Below, piece by piece: positions 56,773 through 64,000 of a DNA stretch of 64,000 nucleotides (within the stretch, counting starts at the first letter, position 1; each line of letters starts with the position of its first letter). Below the pieces are notes generated by a model that saw nothing but the letters and a program-made list of their open reading frames with translations, searched no databases and was not told where the DNA came from. Source of the stretch: JBBRHH01 sp963788015 (GTDB taxonomy: Bacteria; Planctomycetota; Phycisphaerae; Tepidisphaerales; Tepidisphaeraceae). Both the position numbers and the translations under genes were made by a program. The stretch is from NCBI GenBank assembly GCA_963788015.1, contig CAWBEY010000011.1, positions 1-64,000 of the forward strand, read 5' to 3'.

Positions 56773-58254
56773 ATGCACGGCCGATTCATCCATTCAAAAT
56801 CAGGGAGTTTGATCCGCATGGCGGCGCTGACTTTGCCCGCCATGCTTAGCCTTTCTCAGCCAATTCACGCCGCCGATCCCCCTCCCGGCAAGAGCATCTT
56901 CGATCTCGACACGCGTCCAAAAGATCCGGATCCCACCAAACCCGCTCCCCCGCCGGCAACCCGTCCCTCCAATCCGCCGCCGTTTCGCCCGGCCACCATC
57001 ACCATTCATCCCGTCTTCCCCCCCGTTGTCACTCCCCCCGACGGCCCGATGCCCGTCCCAAGCATCGACGCACTCGCAAAAGCCGATCAGGCCATCAAAG
57101 CCTCCGCTATGTCGCCGGCTCCCAAATCCCCGGCCGAGCGGTCAGCGCTCGCACAAAAACTTCTTCAGCGCGGCATCGACTCCACCGATCCGGCCGAAAA
57201 ATACATCTGCTTCCGCGAAGCCCGCGATCAGGCCGCCGGGGCCGCCGATCTTCAAACCGCCTTGCGCACCAACGAACAATCGGCCAAATCCTTTGTCACC
57301 CCGCCCCTCCAGTCAAAGCTCGACCTCCTTGCGAAGTTCGACCCGGCCACACTCTCGCCCGCCGATGCAAAATCGTTTGCTCAGCTCACCATCACCGCCA
57401 GCACCGACTGCATCGCCGCCGACGATTACGACAACGCCTCCAAAATGCTCGACCTGGCCTCCGCCGCCGCCAAGGCCACCAACGATCTCGCCCTCGCCGA
57501 AAAAGTCTCGGCCCTCGCCGCCGACATCAAGGCTCTCGGCGAAGAAGCGCTCCGGATAAAGCCCCACGAAAAACGGCTCGAAGCCAACCCCGACGACGCC
57601 GTCGCCAGCTTCGCCGTCGGCCGCTTCCGCTGCTTCCGCAAAGGGGACTGGCAATCCGGCCTCCCCCTCTTGGCCAAAGGCTACAACAAGGCCCTCAAGA
57701 GCCTCGCCGAAGCAGAATTGTCCAAGCCTGCCACATCCGCAAAGCAACTCGATCTGGCCAATCAATGGTGGGAACAATCCCAGCTTCAGTCCGGCGTCGC
57801 CCAGGCCAACATCCGCACCCACGCCAGCATCTGGTACGCCGCCGCCCTGCCCTCCCTTTCGGGCGCGGACAAAACAACGGCCGATGAGCGCATCGCCCAG
57901 TTCCCTCCCCCAGCCGCGCCCACCCCGACAGCTTCCACCAAAACTGCCGTAGCATCGGCCATCAAAGAATTCTGGTTCCAATCCCCCGGCAACACCGGCC
58001 TGCGCCATTGGATCCAAACCGGCGACGACTCCTGGGAAGAACATTACTCCACCGGCAAGATCAGCCGTTTCAAAGTACTTGGCAAAAACGACGATCCCGC
58101 CCATCCCGGCACCATCGTCCGCAAGCTCGACGAAGAGCCCGTCGAAGTCCTCATCCCCACCCCAGCAGAAAACGCCATCGTCTGCTTCCGCTTCATAAGC
58201 ACCAATAACTGGCTAAAACTTGGCCCCCTCCACCCCGGCCCACCGACGCCATAA
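56773..58254 (+). CDS. Exported protein of unknown function
   Basis: Intact, 493 residues. Signal-like start MHGRFIHSKSGSLIRMAALT and LPAMLSLSQPIHAA, then a Pro-rich linker (about 35-90). A helical repeat domain follows (AERSALAQKLLQRGIDSTDP, AEKYICFREARDQAAGAADL, NDLALAEKVSALAADIKALG) and resembles a planctomycete domain of repeated helices seen before sugar-binding modules. The C-terminal domain has KEFWFQSPGNTGLRHWIQTG and DDSWEEHYSTGKISRFKVLG. A catalytic function cannot be assigned. Confidence 0.7.
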   Translation: MHGRFIHSKSGSLIRMAALTLPAMLSLSQPIHAADPPPGKSIFDLDTRPKDPDPTKPAPPPATRPSNPPPFRPATITIHPVFPPVVTPPDGPMPVPSIDALAKADQAIKASAMSPAPKSPAERSALAQKLLQRGIDSTDPAEKYICFREARDQAAGAADLQTALRTNEQSAKSFVTPPLQSKLDLLAKFDPATLSPADAKSFAQLTITASTDCIAADDYDNASKMLDLASAAAKATNDLALAEKVSALAADIKALGEEALRIKPHEKRLEANPDDAVASFAVGRFRCFRKGDWQSGLPLLAKGYNKALKSLAEAELSKPATSAKQLDLANQWWEQSQLQSGVAQANIRTHASIWYAAALPSLSGADKTTADERIAQFPPPAAPTPTASTKTAVASAIKEFWFQSPGNTGLRHWIQTGDDSWEEHYSTGKISRFKVLGKNDDPAHPGTIVRKLDEEPVEVLIPTPAENAIVCFRFISTNNWLKLGPLHPGPPTP

Positions 58255-58400
58255 CCTCGCCGTCCGAATGCTTTTCTTGCGGTGAGCGGCGAACATTAAG
58301 CACAGGATGAAACGGATCAAAAGGCCAGGATTGGCCCGATTCATGGATTGGATCGAGGTGGGGGTTGCCACGTCACAAGATTCAACTGGAGAGTGCAGAC

Positions 58401-58688
58401 TCAGTTTTTGGATGTGTCCTTGGATTCTTTGGCTTCCACGCTTGCCGCGGACATCGTGTAGTGGATGGTGACTTTGCCGCCTACTTTCAGGTCCCCGTCG
58501 ACTTTTGTTTCGGCCGTGCGCTCGATTTCGAATTTTTCGCCGTCTTTATCGACGACGATCAGATCGGCCGAGACTTCGAGGACTTTGCCGGTTACCTGGT
58601 ATTTCTTTGGCGCCTTGGCGAGTGCAAGGGCCGGCATGAGCAGGGCGATGATCGCGATAAACAGATTTCGGAAGGTGCGATGCCGCAT
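58401..58688 (-). CDS. Small exported protein
   Basis: Ninety-five residues from ATG 58688 with GGAGG nine bases upstream. Signal peptide RNLFIAIIALLMPALALA, then a small beta domain: KKYQVTGKVLEVSADLIVVD, KDGEKFEIERTAETKVDGDL and KVGGKVTIHYTMSAASVEAK. The pattern (TGxVxEVSxxxIxV, VGxKVTIxYT) resembles DUF5666/OB-like periplasmic proteins. Function unknown. Confidence 0.75.
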   Translation of the reverse strand: MRHRTFRNLFIAIIALLMPALALAKAPKKYQVTGKVLEVSADLIVVDKDGEKFEIERTAETKVDGDLKVGGKVTIHYTMSAASVEAKESKDTSKN

Positions 58689-58799
58689 GAGTGACCTCCG
58701 TGTGGGAGCGGTGGGCGTGATAGATACCGTCTTCGAATCTACCGTTGTGATTGCGCTTGCTGCAATGGAGAAAAACTCCACATCTGCAAGAGGACGTGA

Positions 58800-60116
58800 T
58801 TAATCCTTGATTTCGGTGGGCGGGGCGGGAGTTGTGGTGGAGCGGGTGGTGGAGCGGGCGGTGGCCGGGGATGTGGATGGGGCGGTTGCGGGGGCGGTGG
58901 TTGGCGGAGGTGGGGGTGGAGGCGGCGGGGGCGGGGGAGGAGGCGGGGGCGGGGGGACTTCTTTCAGGAAGGCGGGTTCGATCCAGTTGAAGCGATCCTG
59001 GGTGTCCATGTTGGCGCCGTAGTCGACTTCAAGCGTGAGAGTTTTGTGCCCTTTGGTTTCGATGGCAATGACCGGGGAGAGGGCGCCGGCGCGGAAGTGC
59101 TGCCGCTCGTGGGCGACTTCATCGTCGAGCAGAACCTTCACGGTGACGTCGGCCTTGTCGTTGTTGTCGTCGGTGTCGATGGCGAACTGGGTGCGAAAGG
59201 CGGCGTAGTCGGGCGGGATGTCGTAGACGATGACAGACCTGGAATGGACGCCGATGCCGCGGCTGTAGAGGGTCTTGCCGAAGCGGATGGGGTTGCCCCG
59301 GTAGTTTTTGTCCATCCGGGCGGGGTAAAGCGTGTCGCTGGAATAAGGAACGTGCAGCGACGAAACGGGAATGCGGGCGCTGAGCCAGCTTACCGGGCCG
59401 TTGAGCTGCTCGATGGTGGTGACGCTGGCGAGCGGCACTTGGCGCTCCTGGGCACTGGCGAGCTTGAGGATTAACTGATCGCCTTTGGTGGCTACGGAGG
59501 GAGCGGTGAAGATGGAGCCGTCGAGGAGGGAAACTCGAAAGGCGCGGGCGGGCGTCTGAGCCTTTTGGGCGGGGGCGGCGAAGAAGACGTGGTTGATGGT
59601 GTTGAGCGGGACGTCGATGGTGTTGCCGGCCACCTGAATGCTGATCTTGTTGGCGTCGACGGCGCTGATGATGCCCTTGACGCTGTCGCCGTTGGTGAGG
59701 GACACGGCGTCTTCGGTGCGGGCGGCGTCGAGGCCTTCGGGCAGTTTGCCGCGGGCGACCATGGCCCGCACGTCGCGCAGGGGAATGGAAAGCTCGCCGA
59801 CGCTGGAGCTTGTCCACTGCATCTTTTCGGCCTTGACGCCCTGGGGCTGGCCGAAAAGGACGTCGCCGCCGGCGAGGTAAAGCGTGAAGGGATCGGCGGA
59901 GGCGTGGGCGACGGCGGCGCGGTGGAGGTCGAGAAAATCCTTGTAGGCGACGTGGCGCTTTGCGGAGGGGTCGGAGACGCTTACGCCGCTTTCGTCGATG
60001 GAGACCAGATCGACGGATTTGGATTCAAAGTCGGCCGAGAGGAGGATCCAGTTGGAGTCGGCGCGGGCGGCGGCCGTGGTTAGGGAGAGGAGGAGGGCTA
60101 GGAGAGTTATACGCAT
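58800..60116 (-). CDS. Exported NPCBM-domain protein with an 18-proline run
   Basis: From ATG 60116 (MRITLLALLLSLTTAAARAD), 438 residues. The first part has YKDFLDLHRAAVAHA and two similar beta stretches (GDVLFGQPQGVKAEKMQWTS, SIFTAPSVATKGDQLILKLA). The NPCBM carbohydrate-binding module follows: NYRGNPIRFGKTLYSRGIGV, HSRSVIVYDIPPDYAAFRTQ and QDRFNWIEPAFL. The C-terminus is a run of 18 prolines (58911-58964) then a Thr/Pro/Ala/Ser tail, likely wall- or matrix-spanning. It is co-directional with and downstream of the alpha-toroid gene. Confidence 0.8.
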   Translation of the reverse strand: MRITLLALLLSLTTAAARADSNWILLSADFESKSVDLVSIDESGVSVSDPSAKRHVAYKDFLDLHRAAVAHASADPFTLYLAGGDVLFGQPQGVKAEKMQWTSSSVGELSIPLRDVRAMVARGKLPEGLDAARTEDAVSLTNGDSVKGIISAVDANKISIQVAGNTIDVPLNTINHVFFAAPAQKAQTPARAFRVSLLDGSIFTAPSVATKGDQLILKLASAQERQVPLASVTTIEQLNGPVSWLSARIPVSSLHVPYSSDTLYPARMDKNYRGNPIRFGKTLYSRGIGVHSRSVIVYDIPPDYAAFRTQFAIDTDDNNDKADVTVKVLLDDEVAHERQHFRAGALSPVIAIETKGHKTLTLEVDYGANMDTQDRFNWIEPAFLKEVPPPPPPPPPPPPPPPPPPTTAPATAPSTSPATARSTTRSTTTPAPPTEIKD

Positions 60117-60156
60117 GGGGATTTGGGATTGCGGATTTTGGATTGGGGATTGCGGA

Positions 60157-61296
60157 TTAGCTTCCCTGGCCTTTGCCGTGGAAGACGGGGAGGTAGCGGT
60201 TGGGCATTTGGAGGATGATGAGGGCCATGGCGCTGGCGTAGTCTTCGCCGGCTTCGCCGCTCCAGACGCCGCTGGCTTTGTTTTGCTTGGAGATGAGCTG
60301 GTCGCGGATGGCGGGGTACCAGGCGGCCCAGTAGTCGCCGCCGGCGAGGAACATGGCCTGGGTGGCGTAGTAGTTGCCGTAGTAATAGTGGCCTTCGCCA
60401 TCGGCGCGATTGGCGCCTTTGCCGGGGATGAATTGCTTGAGGTAGTTGAGGCCTTTTTCGACGCCTTTGTCTTCAAATGCGCCGGCGTAGTAGAGTGCGG
60501 CGACGCCGGCCGAGGAGCGTGCAAAGCCCGAGCCGCCGCCGCCGGCGGTGTAGGAGAACCCGCCGTCGCCGCTCTGGCAGCTTTTGACGTACTTGATGGC
60601 GTTGTCGATGACTTCTTTTTCGACTTTGATGCCGGCGTCGCGGGCGGCGCGCAGGGCCATGATCTGGCAGATGGTGATGGAGATGTCGGCGTCAACGGGG
60701 GCGGGCTGATAGCGCCAGCCGCCGGCGGAACCGGGCTGGACGCTCTGGCAATTCTGGATGAGGCGGACGGCCTTTTTGAGTTTTTCCTTCACTTCGGTCA
60801 TGCGGGCATCGTCTTCGCCGCCGGCCATTCCGTAGGCTTCGCCCAGGAAGAGGGTGGCGAAGCCGTGGGAGTACATTTCGCCGCCGGCGGCGGGGGCGAT
60901 GAAGCCGTTGGGGCTGGAGCAGGAGAGGATGAAGTCGAGGACTTTGTTGACGTTGTCGCCGTACTTGCCGCGGCCGGGGAGGTTGCCGGCGGCCATGAAG
61001 GCGACGCCGCAGAGGGCGCTGATGCCGACATGACCCCCCTGCCCGCCGCCATAGGCGCCGTCGGTGCCGTAGGCGCCGTTTTTGCCTTGCTTTTTGGCGA
61101 GGGCGGCGAGGCCTCTTTCGACAGCGTCGCGCTGGGCGGGAGTGATTTCGTTGCCGGTGACCTGGTTGGGTTGGTTGGTCTTGGGAGCGGCGGCGGGGGG
61201 GGCTGCGAGGAGAGGCGTGAAGAGCGTTCCGCACAGTGCTAGTGCGGTGGCGGCTAGTTTAGTAGAGGGCTTTATTGGGAGGCGATTGAGTCGCAT
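60157..61296 (-). CDS. Exported alpha-toroid (prenyltransferase/squalene cyclase-like) protein
   Basis: From ATG 61296, 379 residues. Signal sequence LAATALALCGTLFTPLLAAP. Then repeated helical pairs: AVERGLAALAKKQGKNGAYG, NVNKVLDFILSCSSPNGFIA, AIKYVKSCQSGDGGFSYTAG and SSAGVAALYYAGAFEDKGVE. This is the terpenoid cyclase/prenyltransferase fold with QxxDGGFxY-type motifs, without the DxDD of true cyclases that I can see, so probably not a cyclase. Such proteins cluster with coiled-coil and NPCBM genes in planctomycetes; role unknown. The frame runs on from the next gene only because of a frameshift there. Confidence 0.82.
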   Translation of the reverse strand: MRLNRLPIKPSTKLAATALALCGTLFTPLLAAPPAAAPKTNQPNQVTGNEITPAQRDAVERGLAALAKKQGKNGAYGTDGAYGGGQGGHVGISALCGVAFMAAGNLPGRGKYGDNVNKVLDFILSCSSPNGFIAPAAGGEMYSHGFATLFLGEAYGMAGGEDDARMTEVKEKLKKAVRLIQNCQSVQPGSAGGWRYQPAPVDADISITICQIMALRAARDAGIKVEKEVIDNAIKYVKSCQSGDGGFSYTAGGGGSGFARSSAGVAALYYAGAFEDKGVEKGLNYLKQFIPGKGANRADGEGHYYYGNYYATQAMFLAGGDYWAAWYPAIRDQLISKQNKASGVWSGEAGEDYASAMALIILQMPNRYLPVFHGKGQGS

Positions 61297-61390
61297 GAAA
61301 ATTTCCGTTTCAGTGGGCTGGATTTTAGCGATGGGGCGCGACCGAAGGATTGCGCCCGCCATCTTCGAATTTACAAGACGACCATCCGCG

Positions 61391-64000
61391 TCATTTCTGC
61401 TCCGTCGCCTTGGTGGCCAAGGCGCGGTAATACTCTTCGGTGAGGCGGCGATAGCGTTCGACGATGTCATCGCTCTTGGCATCGAGGATGGCCTGCCGCT
61501 CGCGCTGGTGAGAGCGCCCCAGTTGCGGGCGGTTTCGCGGATGTCGGTGGTTGCGCCGCCGGTTTCGGCGAAGCCGCCGGGGGAGGATTGGCCGGCCGGG
61601 GTGTTGCCCTTGTTGGGCTTGGGCGTTCCGGGCTTTGACCCGCTGGCCTGATTATCCGGCTGGCTTCCGTCGCCGGGCTGAGGCTTGTTTCCCTGACCCT
61701 TGGCGGAGGCTTTGCTTTGCGAGGCCTGCTGGGCCCGGGCGGCGTCGGCCATCTTCGTGAGGTCCATTTCAATGCGCTTCTGGATCTCCTGGGTGGTCTG
61801 GCCGGGATCGTTTTTCAGGCCGAGGCGCTGGCGCGAGCGGGCCATGCGGTCGCCGTTTAGCTTCATCATTCCCGCCATGTCATCGTCGGCGGGCTTGTCC
61901 TGGAGGAGCGCGTCTTTCAGCTCCTGATCGGTGACATCCTGCGGGCTGGCTTTCTCGGGGAGCTGATCGTTGGGATTGGGCTCCTTGTCGCCGATGCTCA
62001 ACTTTCCTTCGGAGGCCTTTTTCACCAGCTCGCCGAAGATGCCGCGCAGCTCGCCCTGGCGGACACCAAGCTGGGTGAGCTTGTTCTTGTCCTTGTTCGG
62101 GAGCGCGTCAATGGCTTGCGTGGACTTGTTGATGGCCACCTGGAGCTCGCGGAGCAAGCGCAGCTCGGCTTCGGAGGGAAGCTGGGGCTTGGGGGGAGTG
62201 CCGCCGCCGCCTCCACCACCGCCGCCGCCTTCGAAGGGTTTTTTCCTTGGGGGCTTGATGGCGAGATTGCGGATCATGGCCTCCAGCTCGTCGGTGGCGC
62301 GGACCTGCTCGGCCTGGGTGGGCTTGCCGGTTTCGGGCTTGATGAGGTCATCGCGGACCTGCTGCATGGTGGTGTAGATGTCTTTGTTGGTCCAGAGATA
62401 GACGGTTGCGCCAAAGTCCACGAGCTTGGCGTCCATCTTTTTCAGATCGTCGGACAGAGTGCCCTGGTCGGCGCTGTTTTGATTCAGCTTGATGCCTTCC
62501 TGGCGGTTGAGATTTCCCTGGTCGTCGCGCGGGGCGGCGTCAATGCGGAGGGTTTCGGCATTGATGACTTTCTGGCGCTCAAGGAACTTTTCGTATTCCT
62601 GGCGCAGGGTTTCATTGTTGACCTCCTGCTGGTCGGCCTCAGCGTTGTCGTGCATGGTCTTGACGCGCTCGAGGGCTTGTTCGAGGGCTGCAAGGGCATC
62701 GACCTGGCTGGGGGTGTAGGCCTTGAGCTTTTCGTCGTCGCGGAGCAGGCCGATGGCGCGCTCCATGTGGCCGGCGGCTTTGGTCAAAGTCGCGGCAAGC
62801 TGAGCGCCTTCCTTGGGGAGTTTTTCGGCTTCGCCGGCGTAGCTGCGGGTGTTGCGCTCGGTTTGCTCCTGGCTTGGGATCAGGTGGGTCATTTCGGTGG
62901 GCGGATCGAGCACTTTTTCGCGGGCGGCCTTGACCATGAGTGCTTTCATGGCGTCGGCGGCGACGAGATCTTTCTGGTCGATGAGGACGACGGTGTCGAT
63001 GTTGTGGCCGGCCTGGCGTTTCACCAGCAGCTCGATCTTTTTCTGCAGTTCGGCAAGGGCCTTCACGAGAGCATCGAGCTTGCGGCGTTCGGCGTCGCGG
63101 AGGGTGTTGAGCATCATCTGCAGGCCAAGCTCGGCCTGCTTTTGTTTGCTCTGGGCGTTGGCCTGCTGATTCTGCTGGGCGGATTGCGAGGCCTGCTGCT
63201 GATTGGAAGAGACGCCCTGGCTCTTTGAAGTTTTGGACGCCTGCTGCATCGCCTGCGAGGAGGCGGGGTCGGCCTTCTGCTGCTGCTCGGCAGCCTTTTC
63301 AAGATGCTTCTCGAGTTCCTGGGTTTTCTCGGCGGCCTTCTGTTGATCCTTGGCAATCTGGTCAAGCTTCTGCTTGTCCTCGGCCTTCATCTTGCTGGGA
63401 TCTTCGCCCAGGTGCTGCTTGCCGAAGTCGGCGAGCTTTTTGTAGAGGTCCTGCTGCTCTTGAAGGGCCTTTTCGATCTCCTTCTTGAGGGCCTCAAGAG
63501 CGCCGAAGTTGCCCATGCGGTCGAGGACCTTGTCGAGTTCTTTGGAAGCCTGATCTTGCTTGGCCTCGCTTTGCTTCAAATCCTCGTTGCGGTTCTTGGA
63601 AGCTTGATCCTGCGGGGAACCGCTCTTTGACTCTCCGCTCTTTGACTCTCCGCTCTTGGACTCGCCACTCTTGGATTCTCCACTCTTGGACTCGCCACTC
63701 TTGGATTCGCCACTCTTGGATTCGCCGCTCTTGGACTCGCCACTCTTGGATTCGCCGCTCTTGGATTCACCGCTCTTGCTCTTGGGGTCACTGGCGTTGG
63801 CTGACTGGCTCTTGGGGTCGCCATTTTTCGGATCAGCGTTCTTGGGGTCGGCGTTCTTCGGGTCCGCATTTTTCGGATCGGACGGGTTTTTCTGTGCGGA
63901 TGGGTCGCCTGTCTTGGGGTCACTGTTTTTGGGGTCAGCGTTCTTGGGATCGCCGTTTTTGGAGTTGGCGCTCTTTGGATCACCGTTTTTGCGATCGCCA
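61391..64000 (-). CDS. Large coiled-coil protein with low-complexity repeats (partial, start beyond window)
   Basis: The gene enters from the right edge. The first visible part is DPKNADPKN-type repeats (about 63800-63990), then ten SGESK repeats, then a long Ala/Gln/Lys/Glu coiled coil (ALKKEIEKALQEQQDLYKKL, ELEKHLEKAAEQQQKADPAS), a Gly run of about ten residues, and a Pro/Ser/Gly-rich linker. A shift near 61510 restores the end HQRERQAILDAKSDDIVERY then RRLTEEYYRALATKATEQK at TGA 61391-61393. Similar proteins are known in planctomycetes near MoxR/DUF58 genes; I cannot tell the role. Structural or scaffold work is plausible. Confidence 0.8.
63620..63769 (-). repeat. Ten tandem 15-base repeats encoding SGESK
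   Basis: Ten consecutive 15-base units, each coding Ser-Gly-Glu-Ser-Lys on the minus strand with synonymous variation (GGC/GGA/GGT, GAA/GAG, TCC/TCA). Two neighbouring units at the low-coordinate end are identical, as after recent slippage. The array lies inside the coiled-coil gene, between the DPKN-type repeats and the coil. Confidence 0.85.

Noticed and set aside
58911..58964. Poly-proline run as an assembly artefact
   Set aside because: Codons vary (CCC, CCG, CCT, CCA) and the frame is kept on both sides, so it reads as real coding sequence.
59998..63228. Several plus-strand frames of 200-400 codons rich in Gly, Ala and Val
   Set aside because: They are antisense to the NPCBM, alpha-toroid and coiled-coil genes, whose homology is clear.

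Overview
The window looks like a piece of a planctomycete chromosome, probably class Phycisphaerae. Three large exported proteins carry the planctomycete N-terminal tag (LEGRQYFS, LESRQLLSA, LESRTMFS). Gene families typical of the phylum are present: DUF1501, DUF4159, NPCBM, GTQVTD-type leucine-rich repeats and long Ala/Lys/Gln coiled coils. The DNA is GC-rich, and the few AT-rich islands are mostly unknown or decayed genes. This placement is inferred from protein families only.

1-10000 is accessory and decayed. It holds three tails of REP-associated (Y1/IS200-like) transposases, a leucine-rich-repeat fragment, small lipoproteins and membrane proteins, and a stand-alone Clp N-domain gene. A complete group II intron (5216-7244) starts six bases after the third transposase tail. 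It is followed by the front end of a tyrosine recombinase and by what I read as an integron remnant: a truncated integron integrase (8718, plus strand), a facing attI-like junction (8580-8586), one gene cassette (7640-8585, minus strand) and its attC site (7634-7734). The tail of a DUF1501 gene, the tail of a DNA methyltransferase and a block of REP-like repeats follow.

10000-26400 is ordinary chromosome: a secreted subtilase with CBM6-like modules, an FAD dehydrogenase, tRNA-Val(TAC), an apiosidase-like glycoside hydrolase, a type II NADH dehydrogenase, a PAS sensor kinase with its NarL-type regulator, small lipoproteins, a PfkB kinase, and a KaiC-like ATPase overlapping a hybrid histidine kinase.

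26400-35300 is a sugar-acid and polyol catabolism region: enolase-superfamily dehydratase, MFS transporter and Gfo/Idh/MocA oxidoreductase on plus; sugar isomerase, pentulose-phosphate epimerase and two zinc dehydrogenases on minus, with a divergent DeoR-type regulator. Then come a cobalamin adenosyltransferase, a flavin monooxygenase with an SDR, a DinB-like protein and an alpha-toroid/DUF4159 protein.

41500-64000 holds a PKD/RTX-repeat extracellular protein, two unknown small genes, a sugar transferase, an alpha/beta hydrolase, flagellin, miaA, an hsp20 gene with a sigma-54-like promoter, queG, a DUF1992 gene, a 1000-residue beta-helix protein, and a co-directional set (NPCBM protein, alpha-toroid protein, long coiled-coil protein with SGESK repeats) running off the right edge.

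A caution applies throughout: about half of the conserved genes are interrupted by single-base frameshifts, and where I could place them several fall in C, G or A runs. This density fits uncorrected sequencing indels better than decay, so such genes are given as one span with approximate shift positions.
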